DNA of 13,763 bases, from assembly GCA_964442345.1 (NCBI GenBank), contig CAYTZD010000046.1, positions 1 to 13,763 of the forward strand. Reading direction: 5' to 3'. Of the stretch, positions 7,576 to 13,763 are shown in pieces. The DNA is from Hippea sp964442345. Its GTDB lineage: Bacteria > Campylobacterota_A > Desulfurellia > Desulfurellales > Hippeaceae. The notes below the pieces were generated by a model that saw only the letters and a list, made by a program, of their open reading frames with translations, made no database searches and was not told the origin of the DNA. Both the position numbers and the translations under genes were made by a program. Numbering within the stretch: position 1 is the first letter of the stretch; the number at the start of each line of letters is the position of its first letter.

Positions 7576-8802
7576 TTATTTTTTTAATTTTTCAATATTT
7601 ATTATCTTACCACCAAAGGTTTTAAGTATTATATCAACAGCGGATTGATTATTGTCTTGTTCTATATTTTCTTTAATGTCGATTCTCTCTTCTTTTTTAA
7701 GATCTGCTTTTTCATTATAATTGTTTGCGGGTGTTGTATTTAGCTGTGTCAGATTACTTTCGGATAGTTTTTTTATAATGTTTTCTATTTTTTCCAATTT
7801 GCCTGCTGCTGCGGCTTTGTGCGTTGCAATAACCATAGAAGGTAGCTGGTCTATCTTCTGTTTCATATCAACCAATGCTTTGTAGAATATATTTAAAAGT
7901 GCGGTTTTTCTCTCGATACTTAAATCCTTTTCTATAAGTGCATCCAAGATTTGCCTGCAGAATGTTTCTAAATCCTTCGATTCACTGTTTAATCGTTTTA
8001 TTATGTCTGTTGCTTCTTTTGGCTTTTCGTTTAATAGGTTTTCTAAATAGGTGTTGACTGTATCCGTTGTGGAGATTCCAAGCACAACCGATACATCTTC
8101 TTTTGTTATCCTTTTGTCTGGTTTATAAGAGATACATCTATCTAAATATCCTTCTGCAACCCTTAATGAGCCATTGCTTGCATAAGCTATAAGCGATATG
8201 CCTTCACTATCTATTTCTATCTGTTCTTGTTCTGCTATGTATCTTAATTTTTTCTCTATCTCTTCTTCTGGTATGCGTTTTAGGTTTAATATCTGGCAGC
8301 GCGATAGTATCGTGTCTGGGACCTTCTCTATAGCTGTTGTTGCAAAGATAAATTTTACATACTCGGGTGGTTCTTCGATTGTTTTTAAAAGTGCATTAAA
8401 TGCTTCCTGGGTTAACATATGAACTTCGTCAATAATGTATATCTTGAATCGCCTTTTTAATGGCGGATATTTAACGCTTTCTATTATGGCTCTTGCATCT
8501 TCTACCTTTCTGTTTGATGCTCCATCTATCTCTATAACATCGACATCCTTGCCTACAGCGATGGCTTTGCATGCTTCACACTTGCCACATGGATCTATTG
8601 TTGGTCCATCTTTGCAGTTTAGGGATTTTGATATAATACGGGCAAGTGATGTCTTACCTGTTCCCATGGGACCACTAAGCAAGATAGCATGATGGACTTT
8701 GCCTGTCTGTATAGCATTCTTCAAGATTTGAACGGCTACTGGTTGGCCGACAACTTCACTTAGCTTGGAAGGCCTATATTTTCGTGCAAAAACCTTATAC
8801 AT
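7576..8802 (-). CDS. dnaX: DNA polymerase III clamp-loader subunit gamma/tau, short form
   Basis: This ATPase (408 aa) forms the core of the clamp loader that opens and places the beta sliding clamp. It begins MYKVFARKYRP, the usual DnaX start. Walker A is SGPMGTGKTS (Lys50), the zinc module is Cys63/Cys72/Cys75/Cys78, Walker B is IIDEVHML (Asp125, Glu126), and the arginine finger is Arg168 in LSRC. Domain III follows to about residue 360, then a polar, low-complexity linker and a short tail. There is no tau-length C-terminus, so this is only about the size of E. coli gamma. The frame stays open upstream to 8853, but that part lies inside the SRP RNA gene; GGGAG before the ATG at 8802 settles the start. 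A-AAA-AAA precedes the stop, but the -1 frame ends within a few codons, so programmed extension is not supported. Confidence 0.94.
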   Translation of the reverse strand: MYKVFARKYRPSKLSEVVGQPVAVQILKNAIQTGKVHHAILLSGPMGTGKTSLARIISKSLNCKDGPTIDPCGKCEACKAIAVGKDVDVIEIDGASNRKVEDARAIIESVKYPPLKRRFKIYIIDEVHMLTQEAFNALLKTIEEPPEYVKFIFATTAIEKVPDTILSRCQILNLKRIPEEEIEKKLRYIAEQEQIEIDSEGISLIAYASNGSLRVAEGYLDRCISYKPDKRITKEDVSVVLGISTTDTVNTYLENLLNEKPKEATDIIKRLNSESKDLETFCRQILDALIEKDLSIERKTALLNIFYKALVDMKQKIDQLPSMVIATHKAAAAGKLEKIENIIKKLSESNLTQLNTTPANNYNEKADLKKEERIDIKENIEQDNNQSAVDIILKTFGGKIINIEKLKK

Positions 8803-8812
8803 CTTATCTCCC

Positions 8813-8938
8813 TTAGCGATGCCCAACGGGCAGGAGATTGCGCGCTCGCACAACCCTACCTACCGTTGCTCCCTTCCGGGCCTGGCGGGGTTCAGTAGGG
8901 AGTGCGTCGCACAAGCCCACCACGCTGGACATCGCTAA
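8813..8938 (-). ncRNA. ffs: Signal recognition particle RNA, small bacterial (4.5S-like) type
   Basis: The RNA partner of Ffh in co-translational membrane targeting. The minus strand contains the diagnostic apical hairpin GGCCCGGAAGGGAGCAAC with a GGAA tetraloop and the asymmetric internal loop that binds Ffh. The flanks pair back in order: UUGUGCG with CGCGCAA, UCCAGCG with CGUUGGG, and a perfect outer 9-bp helix UUAGCGAUG (8938-8930) with CAUCGCUAA (8821-8813). Boundaries are set by that outer helix; the mature RNA may be shorter if it is trimmed. It lies between tRNA-Arg (10-nt gap) and dnaX (10 nt from helix to ATG), the classic location. No terminator separates it from dnaX, so its ends presumably come from processing. 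Confidence 0.93.
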
Positions 8939-8948
8939 AAGAAATATC

Positions 8949-9025
8949 TGGCGCGCCCAGGAGGACTTGAACCTCCGACCCCAAGAACCGCAATCTTGTG
9001 CTCTATCCAGCTGAGCTATGGGCGC
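8949..9025 (-). tRNA. tRNA-Arg, anticodon GCG
   Basis: A 77-nt cloverleaf: acceptor GCGCCCA/TGGGCGC, D-stem GCTC/GAGC, anticodon stem CAAGA/TCTTG with loop TTGCGGT (anticodon GCG), T-stem GGAGG/CCTCC with loop TTCAAGT, discriminator G, and encoded CCA. Anticodon GCG reads CGC and, by wobble, CGU. Most bacteria read these with an ACG tRNA deaminated to inosine, so G34 here is notable. It lies 22 nt after tRNA-Ser and 10 nt before the SRP RNA in the same transcript. Confidence 0.95.
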
Positions 9026-9047
9026 CAATTTTGTTTACCATAAAAAA

Positions 9048-9142
<95 letters not shown>

Positions 9143-9156
9143 GCTTTGCAAATACG

Positions 9157-9185
9157 ATACTAACAGCATCCGTTTAAAAAGTCAA
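9157..9185 (-). promoter_or_regulatory. Sigma70-type promoter for the tRNA-Ser/tRNA-Arg/SRP/dnaX transcript
   Basis: TTGACT (9185-9180) is spaced exactly 17 nt from TAGTAT (9162-9157), placing the start near 9150, only about 8 nt before the tRNA-Ser 5' end. The -35 element matches five of six consensus bases and the -10 four of six. A short leader and position just ahead of stable RNA genes fit a strong tRNA promoter. No clear terminator for the upstream DUF808 gene lies in the remaining bases, so some read-through is possible. Confidence 0.78.
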
Positions 9186-9210
9186 GAGTGCAGATTTGCT
9201 GTTTTATAAA

Positions 9211-10029
9211 CTATTTTCTTAATTCTTCTATGGCAGATATTATAAAGAAGACAGAAAATCCTATAATTAGTCCAAGGATTAGCTCTGGTATAAGTGGCAC
9301 TTTTACTTCTTTTAAATCGTGGAATAGTAAAACTTTATGTAAATAGATGCCGCCACCAACGATAATCATTGCAAATGTTCCAACTACAGAGAGAAATTTT
9401 ATTGTTTTTGGCATAAGTTTTATCAGAAATATACCAAGCTGTTTCAATAATCCATCGCACCTTTCGATTAAGAATAAACCCATATCGTCCATTCTTATAA
9501 TTAATGCCACTGTTCCATAAACACCGATGGTTGCAAGGACTGCTGCAGCCGTTGTTGAGATAACCTGTATTAAAAATGGTTTTCCTTCCACACTTGCAAG
9601 TGAAATGATGACAATCTCAAGTGAGAGTATAAAGTCTGTCAGGATGGCGGATCTTATCTTTTCTTTTTCGCTTTTTGGTATAAGTTTTTTCTCTTTGTGT
9701 CTTAGGAAGTTTATAATATTTTCAACACCTTCAAAACTTAGGTATGTCCCACCTATTATTAAAATCGGGTTTATAAACCATGGGATAAAGTATTTAAGTG
9801 TAAATATTAATGGTAAGATTATTAACTTATTTAGCAAAGAGCCTTTTATTATTGCGATAATTATCGGGATTTCCCTGTCTGAGTTTACACCCAGCGTTTT
9901 CTTTGCGCCAACGGCAAGGTCATCGCCCAAGATTGCAGCTGTCTTTTTCGTAGCTATCTTTGTTGCACTTGCAACATCGTCAAGCAGGTATGATATATCG
10001 TCAAGTAAGGCAAAAAAACCAGAAGGCAT
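9211..10029 (-). CDS. DUF808 (YedI-like) inner-membrane protein
   Basis: A 272-aa integral membrane protein of the DUF808/YedI family, whose biochemical function I do not know. The diagnostic N-terminal block is present: FALLDDIS at residues 6-13, then ASATKIATKKTAAILGDDLAV at about 20-40. Hydrophobic stretches that look membrane-spanning lie at about 66-80, 82-95, 128-146, 155-178, 210-230 and 246-267. It is somewhat shorter than E. coli YedI (about 305 aa), mainly at the C-terminus. The ATG overlaps the stop of the EAL-HDOD gene by one base (TAATG), implying coupled translation, and it is the last gene before the tRNA promoter. Whether it works with the signalling protein is inference from this overlap only. 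Confidence 0.85.
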   Translation of the reverse strand: MPSGFFALLDDISYLLDDVASATKIATKKTAAILGDDLAVGAKKTLGVNSDREIPIIIAIIKGSLLNKLIILPLIFTLKYFIPWFINPILIIGGTYLSFEGVENIINFLRHKEKKLIPKSEKEKIRSAILTDFILSLEIVIISLASVEGKPFLIQVISTTAAAVLATIGVYGTVALIIRMDDMGLFLIERCDGLLKQLGIFLIKLMPKTIKFLSVVGTFAMIIVGGGIYLHKVLLFHDLKEVKVPLIPELILGLIIGFSVFFIISAIEELRK

Positions 10030-11243
10030 TACATTGTGTATATGTTATCGGCAAATTCAACAGCTTCAAAGTAGTAAAGATTTATATTTTGCGGTGTTAG
10101 ATTAAATTTATCCATTATCTCCTTTGCCTTATCAAAGTCTCCTTTTTCATACAGAATAATAAAATCAAGTAATTGCTTGTAGATATTATCTTTGCCAAGC
10201 AAAGCTTCCTTTATATCTTCGTTTAGATAATCAAATTCTTTTAATGCCTTCTCCATAGGCAGTTCAAGTAGTGAATCTATAAGTGAATACATGCCAAGCA
10301 TATAAGCATTTTCTTCATCTACTGAAAAGTTTTCAGCAAGCAAGGATGCAAATTTTGCCCTTACAGTTGAGAGTATGGCAAGCTCTTCTGGTTTGTTCTC
10401 TGCAAGCTGGGAGATATAGAGTATATTCAACCATTTTCTTGTTTTTGCTTCACCAAGTAGTGTTACAGCCTTTTTTATGCTTGTTATCTTGTTTCTTAAA
10501 CCGAAAAATGGTGAATTGACAAGCGAAAGGAACTTTGAGTTTAGATAAAAATCTCCACTTATCAGTTCTATTAAGTCTTCTATTTGACTTGATGGGTCAT
10601 TTACTATCCTTAAAGCCTTTATGAGACTTGCTTGATAGGCTGGCACATCCTTCTTTGTTTCTATCTCTGGTTTTTCAAAGAAAAAACCTTGAAAATAGTC
10701 AAAACCTAAATTTAGTGCAAATTTGTAATCTTCTTCTGTTTCGACCTTCTCTGCAAGCAGCTTCAGGTTGTATTTTTTGTATTTTTCTACTTCTTTTTTT
10801 ATTTCTTCCTTTGATAGTTCTAAAAAATCGATCTTTATGATGTCTGCTAATTTTACCAATTCCTGCAGATCTTCTTCAAATACAAAATCGTCCAGCGCAA
10901 TTGTGTATCCGTTTAATTTTGCTTCCTTTAGCGCTTTAATGACTTCCTGTTTTGCCTTTACCGTTTCTAAGACTTCTATGACTATTCTCTCTTTTGGTAG
11001 CGTTTCAAATAGCTTTTCTGTAATTAGGTCTTCTGTGAAGTTTATGAATATTCTTCCCTTTTTTGCTACTTTATCTAAGCCAAGATTAAGAAATGTGTTT
11101 ACTACTACCCTTAATGTTGCTGTATCACCGTCTAAATTCGTTTGAGATGTCTTCATTGATGGGTTTTCTCTATAGAGAAGCTCATAACCAAAAACCTTTC
11201 CTTTTCTATCGAGTATTGCCTGTCTTCCGATGAGAAAATCCAT
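10029..11243 (-). CDS. EAL-HDOD signalling protein (YuxH/CdgJ type), EAL probably degenerate
   Basis: A soluble 404-aa two-domain protein. Residues 1 to about 195 form an EAL-type fold: YELLYR replaces EAL (Glu21), FINFTED (Asn69), IVIEVLE (Glu90), LDDF (Asp118, Asp119), IKID (Lys137), AEKVET (Glu165) and QGFFFEKP (Gln185). Most metal-ligand positions survive, but EAL is ELL, the loop-6 segment after DDF is not the usual GTGYSS, and AEGVE has become AEKVE, so phosphodiesterase activity is doubtful. Residues about 200-400 are an HDOD domain (GDFYLNSKFLSLVNSPFFG), a protein-interaction module lacking the HD metal site. Such proteins typically act as binding adaptors in motility or c-di-GMP networks. 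GAAGGGAG just upstream sets the ATG, 14 nt after the thioredoxin lipoprotein stop. No membrane segment is seen. Confidence 0.88.
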   Translation of the reverse strand: MDFLIGRQAILDRKGKVFGYELLYRENPSMKTSQTNLDGDTATLRVVVNTFLNLGLDKVAKKGRIFINFTEDLITEKLFETLPKERIVIEVLETVKAKQEVIKALKEAKLNGYTIALDDFVFEEDLQELVKLADIIKIDFLELSKEEIKKEVEKYKKYNLKLLAEKVETEEDYKFALNLGFDYFQGFFFEKPEIETKKDVPAYQASLIKALRIVNDPSSQIEDLIELISGDFYLNSKFLSLVNSPFFGLRNKITSIKKAVTLLGEAKTRKWLNILYISQLAENKPEELAILSTVRAKFASLLAENFSVDEENAYMLGMYSLIDSLLELPMEKALKEFDYLNEDIKEALLGKDNIYKQLLDFIILYEKGDFDKAKEIMDKFNLTPQNINLYYFEAVEFADNIYTM

Positions 11244-11257
11244 TGTTTTGCTCCCTT

Positions 11258-11731
11258 CTATGGTGTTGATAGGTATTGTTCAAGACTCATAGTTTCGTAA
11301 GATCTTGATAGTATGAATTTAAATACCTTGCTCAATGTGTCTGGTTTAATGTATCCGGGTATGGTTAAGATAGGTTTTAGGTTTTTGTCTGTGAATACGA
11401 TGAATGGTGTTGAACCCCTAAATCCAAAAGTAACGGCTATATCTCCTGTATCTAATTTTAGGTTGCCATTCTTTGTTGGTAGTATGTAGTATCTATTTTG
11501 GTTTACATGTATAAAATAGATTGTGAATGATTTTTTGGCTTCTGTAAGCTCTTTGTTATTTTCTAAGTCGTTATGTAGTTTTTTGCAGTAATGACATGTC
11601 GAGCTATCAAATATAAGTATTGTAGGTTTTCCGTGGGTTTCTATTTTTATAATCTCTTTGTTCTCTTTTTTTGAGCATGAAAATAGGGTAATGGCAACCA
11701 ACAAAAAAGCAATAAGTAAAAATCTTTTCAT
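11258..11731 (-). CDS. Thioredoxin-fold lipoprotein with CHYC active site
   Basis: A 157-aa secreted protein anchored by lipid. The N-terminus has Lys2-Arg3, a hydrophobic core and a lipobox Leu16-Phe-Ser-Cys19, so Cys19 should be acylated after signal peptidase II cleavage. The mature part is a thioredoxin fold: beta strand PTILIFDS, then Cys46-His-Tyr-Cys49, and a cis-proline loop GSTP (Pro109). The fold resembles SoxW/DsbC-like periplasmic thioredoxins, with CHYC closer to those than to cytoplasmic CGPC. A role in thiol-disulfide exchange in the envelope is inferred; whether it oxidises or reduces cannot be told. GGAGG about 9 nt before the ATG supports the start. It lies 15 nt after ygbA and 14 nt before the EAL-HDOD gene. 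Confidence 0.87.
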   Translation of the reverse strand: MKRFLLIAFLLVAITLFSCSKKENKEIIKIETHGKPTILIFDSSTCHYCKKLHNDLENNKELTEAKKSFTIYFIHVNQNRYYILPTKNGNLKLDTGDIAVTFGFRGSTPFIVFTDKNLKPILTIPGYIKPDTLSKVFKFILSRSYETMSLEQYLSTP

Positions 11732-11746
11732 ATCAATTTTCCTCCA

Positions 11747-12064
11747 TTAAAAAAAGTAATGAAAAACCCAATCCAGTCTGCCATGTTTTATAAACCAGAT
11801 GCCACTGTATTTCATCACTTCCTTTATCTTTTTTCGTTTCGACGGCGCATAACAGTGAACTTTACAATGCTTGCACTGTGGTTTTGGGTCTAAAGGACAA
11901 TTGTAAAGTTTGTTTAAAGAGTATTGAAGCAAATCATAACACTCCTTACATAAGCCGTCTTTGTACTCCTTGACACCGTTTTTTAAATGGTTATTCCTGC
12001 AGTAAACCTCTATGAATTTTCTTAAAACCTTTTCGTCCTTTTTTATACGCTTCTCTTTATTCAC
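11747..12064 (-). CDS. ygbA: YgbA-family cysteine-rich protein (nitrous oxide-stimulated promoter family)
   Basis: A 105-aa basic protein matching the YgbA_NO family. Seven cysteines occur in family positions: Cys22 (EVYC), Cys39 and Cys42 (LCKEC), Cys56 (NCPLDP) and Cys64/Cys67/Cys71 (CKHCKVHC), followed by YAPSKRKKIKEVMKYSG, the conserved C-terminal block. In enterobacteria ygbA is induced by nitric oxide through NsrR and helps growth under nitrosative stress; the mechanism is unclear to me, but the cysteine set suggests a metal or iron-sulfur site. The start is a GTG at 12064 whose bases overlap the purD stop (GTGA, 4 nt), so translation should depend on purD. No separate promoter or NsrR-like site is evident, meaning regulation here is probably not that of E. 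coli. Confidence 0.85.
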   Translation of the reverse strand: MNKEKRIKKDEKVLRKFIEVYCRNNHLKNGVKEYKDGLCKECYDLLQYSLNKLYNCPLDPKPQCKHCKVHCYAPSKRKKIKEVMKYSGIWFIKHGRLDWVFHYFF

Positions 12065-13335
12065 AGATGTTTATAAGCCTTATTGCCGATGTCTGTTCTG
12101 TAATGCATCTTATCGAAGTGTATCAGTTTTATTGCATCGTATGCCTTCTTTTGGGCTTTTTTAAACTCTTTATCTATCCCGACAACATTTAAAACCCTTC
12201 CGCCGTTTGTTAGAATTTTGCCATCTTTGAGCTTTGTTCCTGCATGAAATACAATAACATCGTTAAGTTTTTCAACTTCGTCTAATCCTGTTATCTCTTT
12301 TTCTTTCTCATAGCTTAGTGGATATCCGCCACTTGCAAGAACGACGCTAACAGCATAGGCATCTTTCCATTTTAAAGAATACTTATTTAGCGTGCCGTCA
12401 ATTGTGGCAAGCATAATCTCAACTATATCACTTTCAAACAGCGGCAGTATTGCTTGTGTCTCTGGGTCTCCAAATCTGCAGTTAAATTCAAGCACATACG
12501 GTTTGTTATCTTTTATCATTAAACCGGCATACAAAACACCCTTATACGGTGAACCTTCATTTTTCATGCCTTCAATAGCTTTCTTCATTATGTTGTTGAT
12601 TATATCCTGTTTTAACTTTTCGTTTACTATTGGCGCTGGAGCATAAGATCCCATACCGCCTGTGTTTGGGCCTTCATCGTTATCAAAAACAGGTTTATGG
12701 TCTTGTGCGGCAATCATCGGTAATATATGTTCTCCATCTGAGAATACCAAAAACGATGCTTCTTCGCCTTCCAAAAACTCTTCAATTACAACCCTTCTGC
12801 CTGCTTCTTTGAAGCGTTTTTTTATAAATATATCTTCCAATGCTTTAGATGCTTCTTCTTCTGTTTTTGCGACCGTTACGCCTTTGCCTGCTGCAAGTCC
12901 ATCTGCTTTTACAACAATTGGTGCACCCTTCTTCTCTATATAAGCTTTTGCCTGTTCATAGTTATCAAAGACTTCATAGTCTGCTGTGGGTATATCGTAT
13001 TTTTTGAAAAACTCCTTAGCAAACGATTTGCTTGCTTCAATCTGTGCAGCTTCTCTATTTGGGCCAAATGCCTTGATGCCTTTTTCGTTAAGCTTATCGA
13101 CGATGCCTTCTGCTAAAGGATTTTCAGGTCCAACAACAACAAGTTCTATTTTGTCTTTTAAGCAGAAATCAACAATACCATCTATATCTTCTGCCGATAT
13201 ATCTATATTTTCTGCTATTGCTGCTGTCCCTGCATTGCCGGGTAAGCAGTAGAGTTTATCGCACAATCTGGACTCTTTTATCTTGTATGCTAAAGCGTGT
13301 TCTCTTCCACCACCACCAACAACGGCTATTTTCAT
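12061..13335 (-). CDS. purD: Phosphoribosylamine-glycine ligase (GAR synthetase)
   Basis: PurD (424 aa) catalyses the second step of de novo purine synthesis, joining glycine to phosphoribosylamine with ATP. It has the full ATP-grasp layout: an N-terminal Rossmann-like domain starting VVGGGGREHAL with LPGNAGTA (residues 31-38), the nucleotide-binding loop KADGLAAGKGV, the GPNTGGMGSYAPAP loop, and the metal-binding LEFNCRFGDPE segment, ending with the GGRVLNVVG C-terminal domain. Length is typical for the single-function bacterial enzyme. GAAGGAG before the ATG at 13335 fits well, and it starts 14 nt after the chemotaxis gene. No other purine gene is in view, so purD is embedded in a non-purine string here. 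The 3' end overlaps ygbA by 4 nt. Confidence 0.96.
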   Translation of the reverse strand: MKIAVVGGGGREHALAYKIKESRLCDKLYCLPGNAGTAAIAENIDISAEDIDGIVDFCLKDKIELVVVGPENPLAEGIVDKLNEKGIKAFGPNREAAQIEASKSFAKEFFKKYDIPTADYEVFDNYEQAKAYIEKKGAPIVVKADGLAAGKGVTVAKTEEEASKALEDIFIKKRFKEAGRRVVIEEFLEGEEASFLVFSDGEHILPMIAAQDHKPVFDNDEGPNTGGMGSYAPAPIVNEKLKQDIINNIMKKAIEGMKNEGSPYKGVLYAGLMIKDNKPYVLEFNCRFGDPETQAILPLFESDIVEIMLATIDGTLNKYSLKWKDAYAVSVVLASGGYPLSYEKEKEITGLDEVEKLNDVIVFHAGTKLKDGKILTNGGRVLNVVGIDKEFKKAQKKAYDAIKLIHFDKMHYRTDIGNKAYKHL

Positions 13336-13349
13336 ATCTTCTCTCCTTC

Positions 13350-13763
13350 TTATACATTGAACTTATTTACGGCTTCTGAGACCCTTTGAGCCATATCTTT
13401 TAGCTCAACCGATGCCCTTGAGACATCTTCTGCAGCCTTTGCGTTCTCTTTTGCTGCTTCTGTTACTTCTCTGACTTGAGAATCTATCTCTGCGACTGTT
13501 GCGGATATCTCTTCAATGGCTGCTGATGTTGAAGATATCTCTTCTATTGTCTGATTTGTCCTTTCCACGACTTCATTTATATGGTCTTTATTCTTTTGAA
13601 TGGCTTGGGCTTCTGATAGTATGCTATCTTGTGTCTCCTTTGTTTTCTGGATTGTCTTTTCGACATCGTTTTGCATTGTGATTATCATGTTTCTAATCTC
13701 TTCTGTTGAACTTTGGGTCTTCTCTGCTAATTTTCTTACTTCATCTGCAACAACGGCAAAGCC
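13350..13763 (-). CDS. Methyl-accepting chemotaxis protein, C-terminal signalling part; start is off the right edge
   Basis: The frame is open to the right edge and gives the last 137 residues of a chemoreceptor. It opens with GFAVVADEVRKLAEKTQ, the near-invariant hairpin tip that contacts CheA and CheW, followed by the descending coiled coil containing ASTSAAIEEISA-like methylation-helix sequence (TIEEISSTSAAIEEIS). It ends in a short helix (VSEAVNKFNV) and has no C-terminal pentapeptide for CheR tethering. The sensor, membrane segments and HAMP domain are outside the window, so the ligand is unknown. An internal ATG at 13688 is a Met in the middle of the hairpin arm and is not the start. 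The stop lies 14 nt before purD. Confidence 0.93.
   Translation of the reverse strand, partial: GFAVVADEVRKLAEKTQSSTEEIRNMIITMQNDVEKTIQKTKETQDSILSEAQAIQKNKDHINEVVERTNQTIEEISSTSAAIEEISATVAEIDSQVREVTEAAKENAKAAEDVSRASVELKDMAQRVSEAVNKFNV

Noticed and set aside
7560..7590. Possible programmed -1 frameshift at the A-AAA-AAA run before the dnaX stop
   Set aside because: The -1 frame meets a stop after about three codons, so it could not produce a meaningful alternative product.
8803..8853. Upstream extension of dnaX by 17 codons
   Set aside because: The extension lies in the 3' arm of the SRP RNA; the ATG at 8802 has GGGAG at correct spacing and yields the conserved MYKVFARKYRP start.
8813..9028. 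A 71-codon open frame on the minus strand beginning within tRNA-Arg
   Set aside because: It runs through tRNA-Arg and the SRP RNA, whose structures explain the bases; the start has no ribosome site and the product resembles translated stable RNA.
9527..10105. A 192-codon plus-strand frame opposite the DUF808 gene
   Set aside because: It is antisense to a gene with clear family motifs and membrane segments; its serine/phenylalanine-rich composition is typical of a reverse-strand shadow.

Overview
The window looks like chromosome of an AT-rich, anaerobic, chemotactic bacterium. Every credible gene lies on the minus strand, so transcription runs from the high coordinates to the low ones. A four-subunit pyruvate:ferredoxin oxidoreductase in the order porG-porD-porA-porB, an oxygen-sensitive glycyl radical enzyme and a 4.5S-like SRP RNA suggest a deep-branching proteobacterium, Campylobacterota or Desulfurellales type. 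A sulfur-reducing thermophile of the Hippea kind is my best guess. That taxonomic guess rests on gene order and protein character only.

Region A (13763 down to 9211): the end of a methyl-accepting chemotaxis protein, then purD, a YgbA-type cysteine-rich protein linked in enterobacteria to nitrosative stress, a thioredoxin-fold lipoprotein, a degenerate EAL-HDOD signalling protein and a DUF808/YedI membrane protein. Genes are separated by at most about 15 nt or overlap by 1 to 4 nt, which suggests one transcript entering from beyond the right edge.

Region B (9185 down to 3459): a well-formed sigma70-type promoter followed by tRNA-Ser(GGA), tRNA-Arg(GCG), the SRP RNA, dnaX, ybaB, recR and porGDAB. 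No terminator is visible until a hairpin just after porB. Stable RNAs, a replication/recombination module and the central pyruvate-oxidising enzyme may therefore share a transcript, although internal promoters cannot be excluded.

Region C (3384 down to 1): a candidate promoter with a 10-bp palindrome across its -10 element, a radical-SAM glycyl radical activase, and a glycyl radical enzyme that lacks only its last few residues at the left edge. Residue-by-residue comparison identifies the enzyme as a trans-4-hydroxy-L-proline dehydratase (HypD) type: every active-site position I can recall from Clostridioides difficile HypD is found at a constant offset of +15.

Most of the window is housekeeping. 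I did not find a clearly new defence or mobile system. The points most worth checking are the HypD/HypE pair, the abutment of the SRP RNA terminal helix and the dnaX ribosome-binding site, the Arg tRNA with G34, and the purD-ygbA-thioredoxin-EAL/HDOD-DUF808 string.
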